Source: an uncultured Sutterella sp. (GTDB taxonomy: Bacteria > Pseudomonadota > Gammaproteobacteria > Burkholderiales > Burkholderiaceae_F). Taken from it: a DNA stretch of 55,673 bases. Of this stretch, positions 15,498-22,996 are shown in pieces. A program made the translations under genes and the position numbers. The notes beneath the pieces were generated by a model, which was given only the letters and a program-made list of their open reading frames with translations, searched no databases and was not told the DNA's origin. How positions within the stretch are numbered: position 1 is the stretch's first letter; every line of letters starts with the position of its first letter. The stretch is from the NCBI GenBank assembly GCA_949287305.1, contig CASEFX010000018.1, positions 1 to 55,673 of the forward strand, read 5' to 3'.

Positions 15498-16499
15498 TTA
15501 TTCAATCCAGTCGATCGTGAGGCCCGAAGGGGCTTCCGTACCGAGGGCGGCGAGCGCCGTGCGGTTCATGACGATGCGCGACGTCTCCTGACGGGCGACG
15601 GGAATGTCGCCGGGCTTCTTCTTCCCTTCGAGAATTTCAACCGCGCGCTCCGCCGTCATGCGCCCGAGCGTGTGGTGCGAGATCGTGACGGTCGCTAGGC
15701 ATCCGCCCTGGACGAACACGAGATCGCCCGTGACGACGGGAAGGCCCGCGTCCGCGGCGGACTTCGCGAGAATCGCGGAGCCGCTCGCGATCACGTTGTC
15801 GGTCGGAATCCAGAGCCCCGCCACTTTGCCGCGAAGCGACGCCACCACCTGCTGAATGTCGTTCACGCTCGTCACCGCCGTTTCGCGCACCGTGACGCCC
15901 AATGCCTTGGCGCGCTCGCGCAGGACCTCGACCTGGAAGAGCGAATTGTCTTCGGCGGGGTTGTAGAGGACGCCCACTTCCTTCCTGCCGTTCGTGAGCT
16001 TCAGGAGCAGATCGAGCTGTTCGGCGATCGGCGCGATGTTGGAGACGCCCGTGACGTTTCCGCCGGGGTGTTCGTTCGTCTTCACGACTTTGGCGCGCTC
16101 AAAGCTCGTCACGGCCGTGGCGACGATCGGGATCGTGCGCGTGGCGCGGGCCGCGGCCTGCACGGCGGGCGTCGAGACCGCATAGATGAGGTCGACGTCG
16201 TTCGAGACGAAGCGTCCCGTGATCGCCTGCAACGTCGCCTGATCGCCCTGCGCGTTCTGGCGGTCGAGCGTCACTTCGACGCCTTCGCGGTAGCCGAGCT
16301 CGTCCAAGCGTTCCACGAAGCCCTTCACGGCGTCGTCAAGCGCTTCATGCTCGACGATTTGGACGATGCCGATCGAAAGCGACTTCTTGGGCGCCGCCTG
16401 CGCGGCGGGCGTCGTTTCGTTGCAGCCCGAGAGCAGAACGCTCGAGATGAGCACCGGGGCGAGAAGGGCGGCAAGACGGGTGAGGACGGGGGCGTGCAT
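15498..16499 (-). CDS. substrate-binding lipoprotein, PF04392 (TrpX-like) family
   Basis: 333 residues with a lipoprotein signal ending LLSGC (Cys 26) and a two-lobed periplasmic-binding fold (SIGIVQIVEHEALD at the start, VTGVSN and VGVLYNPAEDNS in the middle). This family includes tryptophan-type ABC binding proteins. No permease or ATPase gene is adjacent, so this is an orphan binding protein, either sharing a transporter encoded elsewhere or acting alone. The start has an AAGGAGAG site. A Phe-rich leader peptide and attenuator-like hairpins precede it (16600-16723), which suggests phenylalanine or another aromatic as ligand; that assignment is inference. Confidence 0.85.
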   Translation of the reverse strand: MHAPVLTRLAALLAPVLISSVLLSGCNETTPAAQAAPKKSLSIGIVQIVEHEALDDAVKGFVERLDELGYREGVEVTLDRQNAQGDQATLQAITGRFVSNDVDLIYAVSTPAVQAAARATRTIPIVATAVTSFERAKVVKTNEHPGGNVTGVSNIAPIAEQLDLLLKLTNGRKEVGVLYNPAEDNSLFQVEVLRERAKALGVTVRETAVTSVNDIQQVVASLRGKVAGLWIPTDNVIASGSAILAKSAADAGLPVVTGDLVFVQGGCLATVTISHHTLGRMTAERAVEILEGKKKPGDIPVARQETSRIVMNRTALAALGTEAPSGLTIDWIE

Positions 16500-16525
16500 G
16501 GGGAACTCTCCTTGGTTCTAGAGGG

Positions 16526-16627
16526 GAAGAGCCCGCAGTGCGCTCGATGGGTTTTCGGTTTGGTTGGGAGGGAGGATCGGAATGAATATCCAAACAAAAA
16601 GCCCGTCGGCGTAACCGCGGGCTCTTC
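16526..16627 (-). repeat. 11-bp inverted repeat around the attenuator terminator
   Basis: GAAGAGCCCGC at 16526-16536 is an exact reverse complement of GCGGGCTCTTC at 16617-16627. In the minus-strand transcript, attenuator segment 3 can therefore also pair with a distal segment just before the ribosome site of the lipoprotein gene, competing with the terminator. Confidence 0.75.
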
Positions 16628-16682
16628 GGATGGATCGGTGGGAACGAAAACCGGCCCGCTTCAGCGCGTAAAGCTAAAGCGG
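16590..16682 (-). promoter_or_regulatory. transcription attenuator (phenylalanine-type)
   Basis: Four segments in classical order on the minus-strand transcript. Segment 1 (16682-16673) and segment 2 (16665-16656) form a 10-bp stem (CCGCUUUAGC with GCUGAAGCGG). Segment 2 GCGGGC (16659-16654) can instead pair with segment 3 GCCCGC (16622-16617). Segment 3 AGCCCGCGG (16623-16615) pairs with segment 4 (16609-16600, CCG-A-CGGGCT) followed by TTTTTGTTT, an intrinsic terminator. Segment 1 lies over the Phe codons of the leader peptide. A ribosome stalled for lack of charged Phe-tRNA would free segment 2, form 2:3 and let transcription continue. Confidence 0.75.
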
Positions 16683-16723
16683 AAGCTAAATCGATGGGTG
16701 GAGGTGAGGTATTCGTTCGTCAT
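16661..16723 (-). CDS. phenylalanine-rich leader peptide
   Basis: A 20-codon frame reading MTNEYLTSTHRFSFRFSFTR with stop TGA at 16661-16663. Four of residues 12-18 are Phe (TTT, TTC, TTT, TTT), alternating with Ser or Arg. It is preceded by a weak GAGTGG site. Its last codons overlap attenuator segment 1 and its stop lies in the start of segment 2. This is the arrangement of pheL/pheM-type leader peptides. It was found by reading the strand, not by homology. Confidence 0.72.
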   Translation of the reverse strand: MTNEYLTSTHRFSFRFSFTR

Positions 16724-16887
16724 AGTGTTACCACTCTATCGGATCGAAACGATTTTTCGCAATAAGGCCGATTGCCTAGTCGAGTCGTCGGTATAGTTTC
16801 GGAATGACAAAGCCCGGCCCGACCTCCGCCGCCGAACGAACGGGGAAGCGTCGGGACCAAAGAAAACGATTGCGAAAGGAGAAGAAC

Positions 16888-17550
16888 ATGCGAAAGGCCG
16901 TCGGACTGTGGGGAGGAATCGCGCTCACTGCGCTTCTCGTCGGGGTGGTGCCCGCAGGGGCCGCGGCGCCCGACGACGTTGCGGCGTGGGAAAAAGCGCG
17001 GGGTGCGACGCTCCGAACGAGCGACAATCGGGCGGCGAATTTTGTGCTTCGCATGACTGGCGGTCCCGAAAGCCTGACGATGTGGTTGCGAAGCCGGGGC
17101 GACACGGTGACGCGCGTCGACCGCTACGAGCCCGAGCTCAACCGCTGGACGCCGAAGGATCCCCGCGACACGACGACGCCCGCGGGCGTGACGGCGCTCT
17201 GGCGAACGCTCGACGAGACGATGCGCTCCGAGGCGCGTGTGCGCTGGCTGGGCGCTCTGGAAGCCAACGAAACGGCGGATCATCTTTTGCGCGCGCAGCC
17301 CCTGATGAAGGGCTGGCGCATCGCGGACCGCACGGGGGCCGGTCACAACACGCGCGCATATCACGCCCGGGTGGAGAGTCCCGCGGGCGACGTCTACTAC
17401 GTCGCGATGCACCTCGTCATTAAGGGGCCGCGGGTGGGGCTTGAGAAAAAGGACGCGCTCCTCAACGAGCGGCTCGAAGCGGTGGCGGTCCTTCTGGCCG
17501 GAGACGCGAAGAAGGCGTCTTCCGTCAATTTCGAATCGACGAAACGATGA
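16888..17550 (+). CDS. truncated class A beta-lactamase-like protein lacking the SxxK serine
   Basis: 220 residues with a clear signal peptide (1-27, ending AGAAA). From residue 40 it follows class A beta-lactamases closely: the SDN loop (45-47, TSDNRAAN), the MTGGPESLTMWL helix, GDTVTRVDRYEPELN with the omega-loop Glu (E81), RDTTTP, then KGWRIADRTGAG where the KTG triad reads RTG (148-150). The segment that should hold the SxxK nucleophile, about 90 residues, is absent: the signal peptide joins directly to the region just before SDN. It cannot hydrolyse beta-lactams by the usual route. It may be a decayed gene or a repurposed binding protein. The start has a GAAAGGAG site. Its 3' end overlaps the convergent lysE-like gene by 26 bases. 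Confidence 0.82.
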   Translation: MRKAVGLWGGIALTALLVGVVPAGAAAPDDVAAWEKARGATLRTSDNRAANFVLRMTGGPESLTMWLRSRGDTVTRVDRYEPELNRWTPKDPRDTTTPAGVTALWRTLDETMRSEARVRWLGALEANETADHLLRAQPLMKGWRIADRTGAGHNTRAYHARVESPAGDVYYVAMHLVIKGPRVGLEKKDALLNERLEAVAVLLAGDAKKASSVNFESTKR

Positions 17551-18175
17551 GTCCCGCACCGAAGCCCGCAAAGAGCAGGCCCGTCACGGCGTCGATCGCG
17601 CGGGCGATGCGGCGGTAGCCTTCGCGAAGCGGGCCCGAGCCGAAGAGAAGCGCGACCAAAGCGAACCAAAGGAAGGCTTCGACCGTCATCGCGACGAAGA
17701 GCACGATGCGCGAGGACGTGTCGACGTCGGGCGTGACGAAGGTCGAGAAGATGCTCCCGAAATAGACGAGGGCCTTGGGGTTGGCGAGGTTCGTGAAGAA
17801 GCCGTAGAGGAAGGGGTGCTTGACGCCGCCCGTCTTGTCGGCGGACGCGGGCGCGTCGGACGAGGACGCCGAAGGCTTCACGCCGCGCGTAAGCCACACG
17901 GAGCGCAGAATTCCGAAGGCCATCCAGAGAAGGTAGCAGCCGCCCGCAAAGGCGATGATCTGCTGCAGGCCGGCGAAGCGCTGAAAGAGCATGTCAAGGC
18001 CCAAAAGCGAAAGGCCCGACCAGATGATCTGGCCCGCCACGATCCCCGCGACGCCGAGCAACGCCCGGGCGCGCGATTCGACGATCGCCGTGCGCGTCAC
18101 GAAGACGAAGTCGGGGCCCGGCGACATGAGGGCGAAGAGATGAATGACGAGGATGGAACTCAGGAGGGCGAGCAT
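17525..18175 (-). CDS. LysE/RhtB-family amino-acid exporter
   Basis: 216 residues, normal for the family, with about six hydrophobic segments. The signature SPGPDFVFVTRTAI (about 18-31) is followed by GIVAGQIIW. A 20-residue Ser/Ala-rich linker sits in the mid-protein loop (about 103-117), and NLANPKALVYFGS (about 129-141) is the second conserved block. It exports amino acids or homoserine-like compounds through the inner membrane. The start at 18175 is chosen for family length; its ribosome site is weak and an in-frame ATG exists upstream at 18283. Confidence 0.87.
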   Translation of the reverse strand: MLALLSSILVIHLFALMSPGPDFVFVTRTAIVESRARALLGVAGIVAGQIIWSGLSLLGLDMLFQRFAGLQQIIAFAGGCYLLWMAFGILRSVWLTRGVKPSASSSDAPASADKTGGVKHPFLYGFFTNLANPKALVYFGSIFSTFVTPDVDTSSRIVLFVAMTVEAFLWFALVALLFGSGPLREGYRRIARAIDAVTGLLFAGFGAGLIVSSIRN

Positions 18176-18321
18176 GGCGAAAGACTCGAAAATGCTTGGG
18201 ACAAAACTTTTTTCGGTGTGCCTACGGACGGTTCGTAACCGATCGTTAGTCGGAAGGGGAAGGATTATACGACGCAATGTCATCTGCTAAGCTAGGTTCT
18301 GAGACATAGTGAGGAGGGTTG

Positions 18322-18738
18322 ATGCTCAGTCAGGAACCCAAGGACGGCGACTTCATCCGATACGTGGATGCGCTGCAGGCGGGAAAGCTCGCCGAAATCA
18401 AGGCGGAAAACCGGCACCTCGAGATGAACGATCTCTCGGACGCGGGGTGGTCCAAACGCGTGACCGCCTATCTCGCCCGGGGCGCGAAGCGCGTCGAACC
18501 CGCGGCTTCGGTCGGCGTGCCGAAGTCCGGACGCAAGCTCGAGCGGCGGCATCAGCTGATGCTCCTAGGCTTTGCGTGCCTCGGCATCGCAATCGTCCTT
18601 TTCGTCGTTTTCCCCGTTCTTCTGCAGATGGAGGAGGGGATCGTGCTCGCCGTGTGGTTCTTCTTCGGCGGCATGATTTTCCTGAAGCTCGCCGAAAAGG
18701 AATCGAAGCGCGGCGCGCGCAGAAAAGGCCAAAAATAA
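18322..18738 (+). CDS. small two-helix membrane protein of unknown function
   Basis: 138 residues. The first 75 residues are soluble and charged, followed by two membrane helices (about 79-101 and 106-123) and a basic C-terminal tail. The start ATG follows GAGGAGGG closely. It lies 15 bases before the NfeD-like gene and is probably the first gene of the nfeD-qmcA operon. I do not recognise the family. Confidence 0.7.
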   Translation: MLSQEPKDGDFIRYVDALQAGKLAEIKAENRHLEMNDLSDAGWSKRVTAYLARGAKRVEPAASVGVPKSGRKLERRHQLMLLGFACLGIAIVLFVVFPVLLQMEEGIVLAVWFFFGGMIFLKLAEKESKRGARRKGQK

Positions 18739-18753
18739 AAGGGAGGAGAAATT

Positions 18754-19185
18754 TTGCTGACCACCACATCCCTATGGTTCATCGCCGCCCTTGTCGTGCT
18801 GGGCGCGGAACTCATGCTTGGAACCGTCTATCTCCTGGCCGCGGCGCTTGGGCTCGCGGCGGGCGGACTCGCCTCCTGGGCGGGGCTCGACTTCACGGTG
18901 CAGTGCCTTGCCGTAGGACTCGTCACGATCGCCGGGTGCCTCGTTGCGAGAACGATGCGCAAAAAGAACGGCAAGGGCGAAGCCGAAGCGCTGCAGTCGA
19001 TCGACGAAGGCCGCGAAGTGGACGTCTCGTTGGTCGCGGCGGACGGCTCGGCCCAAGTGCTCTACCGGGGCGCCCGCTGGCGCGCCCGCGCGAAGACTGG
19101 AGAACTCTCCGTCGGGCGCTGGCGCATCGAGCGCGTCGACGGCACCGAACTCGTTCTCGAGAAGAAAGACACCATTCAATCCTAA
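18754..19185 (+). CDS. NfeD-like membrane protein
   Basis: 143 residues starting with TTG behind GGGAGGAG. Two N-terminal hydrophobic helices (about 5-30 and 42-66) are followed by an OB-fold-like domain with the typical VLYRGARWRARAK strand and the GELSVGRWRIERVDGTELVLE ending. NfeD proteins pair with SPFH/stomatin proteins in membrane microdomains, and the next gene, 13 bases on, is exactly such a partner. In E. coli the equivalent pair is qmcA-ybbJ, in reversed order. Confidence 0.88.
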   Translation: MLTTTSLWFIAALVVLGAELMLGTVYLLAAALGLAAGGLASWAGLDFTVQCLAVGLVTIAGCLVARTMRKKNGKGEAEALQSIDEGREVDVSLVAADGSAQVLYRGARWRARAKTGELSVGRWRIERVDGTELVLEKKDTIQS

Positions 19186-19198
19186 GAAGGAAACTGCC

Positions 19199-20146
19199 AT
19201 GTACGATGTTTCTTGGGCTGTAAGCGGTACCTTGATTTTTGCGCTGGTGCTCGTCTGCGTCGCGCTTCTTTTCGCCGTGCAGGGGATCAAGGTGGTCCCG
19301 CAGCAGACTGCCTGGGTCGTGGAGCGCCTCGGAAAATTCCACGCGGTCCTCAATCCCGGCCTCAACATCATCATCCCCTTCATCGACCGCGTCGCCTATC
19401 GGCACTCCTTGAAGGAAATTCCGCTCGACACGCCGAGCCAGGTCTGCATCACGCGCGACAACACGCAGCTCACCGTCGACGGCGTTCTCTACTTCCAGGT
19501 GACCGACCCCAAGCGCGCGAGCTACGGCACGAGCAACTACGTGATCGCCATCACGCAGCTCGCGCAGACGACGCTTCGAAGCGTCATCGGCCGCATGGAA
19601 CTCGACAAGACCTTCGAAGAGCGCGACGCGATCAACAACAACGTCGTCGCCGCGATCGATGAAGCGGCCATGAACTGGGGCGTGAAGGTGCTCCGCTACG
19701 AAATCAAGGACCTGACGCCGCCCGCCGTCATTCTCCAAGCCATGCAGCAGCAGATCACGGCTGAGCGCGAAAAGCGCGCCCTGATCGCCGCCTCCGAAGG
19801 GAAGAAGCAGGAACAGATCAACCTTGCGACCGGCGCGCGCGAAGCCGCGATCGCGCAGTCGGAAGGTGAAAAGCAGGCGGAAATCAACAAGGCCGAAGGT
19901 CAGGCCGCGGCGACGCTCGCAATCGCGAAGGCGACCGCCGAGGCGCTTCGCACCGTGGCGGCGGCGACCCAGACCGAGGGCGGGATGACCGCCGTGAACC
20001 TGCAGGTCGCGGAAAAGTACGTCGACGCCTTCGGCAAGCTCGCCAAGGAAAACAACACCCTCATCGTCCCCGGGAATATGGGCGACATGAGCGGCATGAT
20101 CGCTTCGGCGATGAAGATCGTCGAGGGGGCGAAGAAGGCGGGTTGA
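19199..20146 (+). CDS. qmcA: SPFH/stomatin-family membrane protein
   Basis: 315 residues. An N-terminal membrane anchor (about 9-30) is followed by a Band 7 domain (VVPQQTAWVVERLGKFH to VLRYEIKDLTPP, about 35-185), then an Ala/Glu-rich coiled coil (AEREKRALIAASEGKKQEQINLA onward, about 195-260) and a Gly/Met-rich tail. These proteins form large rings in the membrane and act with NfeD partners or with FtsH. It follows the NfeD-like gene by 13 bases with an AAGGAAA site, and a long hairpin ends the operon. Confidence 0.9.
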   Translation: MYDVSWAVSGTLIFALVLVCVALLFAVQGIKVVPQQTAWVVERLGKFHAVLNPGLNIIIPFIDRVAYRHSLKEIPLDTPSQVCITRDNTQLTVDGVLYFQVTDPKRASYGTSNYVIAITQLAQTTLRSVIGRMELDKTFEERDAINNNVVAAIDEAAMNWGVKVLRYEIKDLTPPAVILQAMQQQITAEREKRALIAASEGKKQEQINLATGAREAAIAQSEGEKQAEINKAEGQAAATLAIAKATAEALRTVAAATQTEGGMTAVNLQVAEKYVDAFGKLAKENNTLIVPGNMGDMSGMIASAMKIVEGAKKAG

Positions 20147-20170
20147 CCGTTCCGTTCTCTCGACTGCAGG

Positions 20171-20216
20171 GCCTCCCGTTTTCCGAATCCTTCGGACCGG
20201 GAGGCTTAGCGTTTAC
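20171..20216 (+). terminator. hairpin terminator after qmcA
   Basis: GCCTCCCG (20171-20178) pairs with CGGGAGGC (20198-20205), with an inner TCCGAA/TTCGGA stem. The T-run that follows (TTAGCGTTTAC) is weak. Confidence 0.65.
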
Positions 20217-20257
20217 AGTCCGTCGGCGCCCATGCGAAAGAAATCGCGGCTTTTCGC

Positions 20258-20286
20258 TTGAAACCGCGCCGCGGTTTGCGTACAAT
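20258..20286 (+). promoter_or_regulatory. sigma-70 promoter of rplQ
   Basis: TTGAAA at 20258-20263 and TACAAT at 20281-20286 are separated by exactly 17 bases. Each differs from consensus at one position. Transcription would start near 20293, about 100 bases before rplQ. Confidence 0.8.
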
Positions 20287-20336
20287 GCGCACTTTCTCCT
20301 CCACCCGTCCGCTTTTCGATTCGAAAGAAAGGATAG

Positions 20337-20363
20337 AAGAGTCGGGGAAGGAGACTCTTTTTG
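20337..20363 (+). promoter_or_regulatory. hairpin with T-run in the rplQ leader
   Basis: A 7-bp stem (AAGAGTC with GACTCTT) with a purine-rich 9-base loop, followed by a run of T. It lies between the promoter and the start of rplQ. It could be a leaky terminator or attenuator, or a site for ribosomal-protein feedback. Confidence 0.5.
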
Positions 20364-20391
20364 AGAACTTTTAGAAATAAGGAATTCAATC

Positions 20392-20790
20392 ATGCGTCAC
20401 CGTCACGGTCTTCGCAAGCTCAATCGTACGAGCGCCCACCGTCTCGCCATGCTTCGCAACATGATGGTCTCCCTCATCAAGCACGAAGCCATCAAGACGA
20501 CCCTCCCCAAGGCCAAGGAACTCCGCCGCGTCATCGAACCGATGATCACGCTCGCCAAGGAACCCACCCTTGCCAACAAGCGTCTCGCCTTCTCCCGTCT
20601 TCGTGACCGCGAAGCCGTCGTCAAGCTCTTCGGCGAACTCGGTCCCCGCTTTGCCGCTCGCCAGGGTGGTTACACCCGCATCCTGAAGATGGGCTTCCGC
20701 GTTGGCGACAACGCTCCGATGGCCTACATGGAACTCGTCGACAAGGCCGCTCCGGCTGTCGCCGAAGCCAAGGAAGAAAAGGCCGAATAA
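20392..20790 (+). CDS. rplQ: 50S ribosomal protein L17
   Basis: 132 residues with the L17 signature [20 protein letters not shown] at the start and the [15 protein letters not shown] end, plus a short Glu/Ala/Lys tail. It binds 23S rRNA near the exit tunnel. The start follows AAGGAATTC. In most proteobacteria rplQ follows rpoA at the end of the alpha operon. Here it stands alone behind its own promoter, after qmcA and before an accessory ATPase cassette. It is clearly functional by sequence. Confidence 0.97.
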   Translation: MRHRHGLRKLNRTSAHRLAMLRNMMVSLIKHEAIKTTLPKAKELRRVIEPMITLAKEPTLANKRLAFSRLRDREAVVKLFGELGPRFAARQGGYTRILKMGFRVGDNAPMAYMELVDKAAPAVAEAKEEKAE

Positions 20791-20808
20791 TTTCGCGCCC
20801 CTTCCCGT

Positions 20809-20910
20809 AAGGATTCGAAAGGCTCGCTTCTCACAAGGAGGCGGGCCTTTTTTCGCTCGGTGGAGGTGCATCAACCAGCAAAGAAGTGAACATGAGTTGA
20901 GAAGTATACT
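20809..20910 (+). repeat. about 102-base direct repeat, copy 1 (rplQ terminator region)
   Basis: Runs from AAGGATTC through the rplQ terminator and GAAGTGAACATG to the first AAGTATACT box. A copy with only scattered differences lies at 22893-22996, on the far side of the COG2865-type ATPase gene. The terminator arm and T-run occur a third time at 23323-23347. Confidence 0.85.
20818..20853 (+). terminator. intrinsic terminator of rplQ
   Basis: AAAGGCTCGC pairs with GCGGGCCTTT (one G-T) around a 13-base loop, followed by TTTTTT. The near-identical duplicate at 22905-22937 follows the ATPase gene. Confidence 0.88.
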
Positions 20911-20922
20911 CAAGGTACACTC
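20902..20922. promoter_or_regulatory. two phased palindromic boxes
   Basis: AAGTATACTC (20902-20911) and AGGTACACTC (20913-20922), 11 bases apart. Both are variants of the palindrome AAGTRTACTT seen at 21117-21160 and 22988-23009. Confidence 0.65.
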
Positions 20923-21116
20923 AAGCACAGCACATGTATACCAACCCCACCTTTACTTTCTTCCGGAAAACCTGATGCCTTGTGCGAACCACTCCCTAAT
21001 TTCTTAGCAAAACAATAGAAATTCGGAAATTCGACCTCCCGCCGCCGCGCCCCATTCTCCTCTCTTTCTCCCAACAAACTATACCATAGAAGTAAAACTG
21101 TACCAAAAATGCGGGG

Positions 21117-21160
21117 AAGTATACTTGCAAGTGTACTTATGGTACACTTCGAGTACACTT
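21117..21160. promoter_or_regulatory. four phased AAGTRTACTT boxes upstream of the ATPase gene
   Basis: Boxes at 21117-21126, 21129-21138, 21140-21149 and 21151-21160 are spaced 12, 11 and 11 bases apart, i.e. about one helical turn. The first (AAGTATACTT) is a perfect palindrome and the later ones degrade on their left half. The rest of the 20911-21343 gap has no gene and is AT-richer than its surroundings. Probably an autoregulatory operator array for the following gene. Confidence 0.7.
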
Positions 21161-21343
21161 TGACTGCATTGGGTGCAGTTTGCGCCGCCGAGATATGCTT
21201 CGGTACGGGAACCTCCCGCTCTTTGTCGATTCCCAACTCCTAGCATCGGGTTCTTTGGAAACGACTCGATGAGGGAGGCTTGGGACGATGGGGAACGGCC
21301 GATTCCGTCTAACACGCTAGGAATGAAAATCAACGAGGGAGCC

Positions 21344-22846
21344 ATGCAATTTCTGCCTGAAGATCTGAAAACGGCGATCGAACGCATGCGTCTGATCGGA
21401 TCGGACACGCAACACTACGAGGTAAAAGCCGCAGGGCAGGGACTGCCGGAGAGTCTCGCGGAAACGGTCTCCGCTTTTGCCAATCGGGACGGCGGCACAA
21501 TCATTCTCGGACTGGATGAGAAAAATCGTTTTGCGCCGGTCATTGGCTTCAATGCCAAGAGTGTTGCCGATGCTTTACTGAGACTCGGCAACGACTTGAC
21601 GCCTCCTTGTCGCCTGGAAATCGAGCGCTATCCGTTCGAAGGCTCGGAAATTGTCGTGGGCGTCGTCGGTCCGGTAGCGCTGGACCAACGTCCGTGTTTC
21701 ATCACCAGAAAGGGGGTGTGGACCGGGTCGTACATCCGTACCGGGGACGGAGACAAGAGGCTGACGAATTATGAAATCGATCGCATGCGTGAATTTCATC
21801 GTCAACCGGCATTTGACAGGGAGCCGGTTTACGAAGCTTCCCTGAGTGACTTGGATCATTCCGTTTTGGAAGCCATCGTCAAAAGAAATCGACAAATCAC
21901 TCCGCGTGTTTTCGGAAAGATGGAGAGCCATGAGATCCTGGAGAAACTCGGTGCAGTTACCAGGGACGAAAAGAGTCCTGATCGGTACGTCCCGACGCTC
22001 GCCGGCCTTCTGGTGGCAGGAAAGTTTCCTCAGGAATTCTTTCCTCGTCTAAACATTACGTTCTCAGTGTATTCGGGGATTACGAAGGCACAGGCGCAGA
22101 GAGATTCTTGGCGTTATGTCGAATCTCTCCCTGTGAACGGCTCCATTCCGGAAATGTTGATGACTTCCATGGAGCTGCTGGACAAGCACATGAATCATGG
22201 AGCAATCATGCAGGGGGCTCTGAGAAGGGACGTGACGGATTACCCCATTCTTGCTTGCCGAGAAGCAATCGTCAACGCACTGCAACACCGCGATTATTCG
22301 CCTGAAGGACGTGGTTCTCAGGTTCAGATCAATATGTACGCGGACCGACTGGAGATTCTGAATCCCGGGGGTCTCTACGGGGCAGCTTCTTTGAGTACCA
22401 TTCCCGTAGGGATTTCTGCAACACGGAACGCAAGACTCTCTCAACTGCTCGAATTTACACCGTACTTGGAAATGGGCGAGCCGGCAGGCTACGTCATCGA
22501 AAATCGAGGAACGGGATTGCAGCAAATCAAGCGACAGTTGTCAGAGGCGCTTATGCCGGAGGCGGAGATCAAAGACTACGTTTCGGCATTTCAAATTACT
22601 TTCCTGAAGCGGCGTTTGACGCAAGAGGAAGGTAGCGTACGCTCTTGGGACAATTTTGAGGTGGCGCTTGTCTCGGAGCTGCAAAAGAGGGGCAGTTTAA
22701 CGGTTACCGAAATCATGGAATCCTCCGGACTCTCGCGCAACGCAGTGTCCATTCGTCTGCGTCGACTCAAGGAGCGCGGTCTCATTGAGCCTCTTGAGCG
22801 ACCGAAGAGTCCCAGGCAGCGTTATCGTTTGGTGCGACGGACTTGA
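21344..22846 (+). CDS. AlbA_2 (Schlafen-like) and GHKL ATPase transcription-regulator-like protein (COG2865 type)
   Basis: 500 residues. The AlbA_2 domain reads HYEVKAAGQGLPESLAETV..FANRDGGTIILGL (about 24-57). A GHKL-type ATP-binding segment follows (ACREAIVNALQHRDYS, then ADRLEILNPGGLYG, about 305-350, with a later ENRGTGLQQI). A C-terminal winged helix (LTVTEIMESSGLSRNAVSIRLRRLKERGLIE, about 450-482) completes it. Such proteins are usually called predicted transcriptional regulators; roles in phage defence or stress are suspected for some. Start 21344 has GAGGGAG upstream; other in-frame ATGs exist at 21269 and 21323. Codon use is more AT-rich than the neighbours, a sign of transfer. Palindrome arrays and duplicated rplQ-terminator sequence lie on both sides. 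Confidence 0.88.
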   Translation: MQFLPEDLKTAIERMRLIGSDTQHYEVKAAGQGLPESLAETVSAFANRDGGTIILGLDEKNRFAPVIGFNAKSVADALLRLGNDLTPPCRLEIERYPFEGSEIVVGVVGPVALDQRPCFITRKGVWTGSYIRTGDGDKRLTNYEIDRMREFHRQPAFDREPVYEASLSDLDHSVLEAIVKRNRQITPRVFGKMESHEILEKLGAVTRDEKSPDRYVPTLAGLLVAGKFPQEFFPRLNITFSVYSGITKAQAQRDSWRYVESLPVNGSIPEMLMTSMELLDKHMNHGAIMQGALRRDVTDYPILACREAIVNALQHRDYSPEGRGSQVQINMYADRLEILNPGGLYGAASLSTIPVGISATRNARLSQLLEFTPYLEMGEPAGYVIENRGTGLQQIKRQLSEALMPEAEIKDYVSAFQITFLKRRLTQEEGSVRSWDNFEVALVSELQKRGSLTVTEIMESSGLSRNAVSIRLRRLKERGLIEPLERPKSPRQRYRLVRRT

Positions 22847-22892
22847 TCATGTGGCGTGGCTCACTAAGCCCGAATCATTTTGCATCTTCCGC

Positions 22893-22996
22893 AAGGATTC
22901 GGAAGGCTCGCTTCTCACAAGGAGGCGGGCCTTTTTTCGCTCGATGGAGGAGCCGTCGAACCAGTAAAGAAGTGAACATGGGTCGATAAGTATACT
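22893..22996 (+). repeat. about 102-base direct repeat, copy 2
   Basis: Matches 20809-20910 from AAGGATTC through the hairpin GGCTCGC..GCGGGCC and T-run, then GAAGTGAACATG and an AAGTATACT box. The main divergence is between the T-run and AAGAAGTGAAC. Distance between copies is 2084 bases. Confidence 0.85.
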
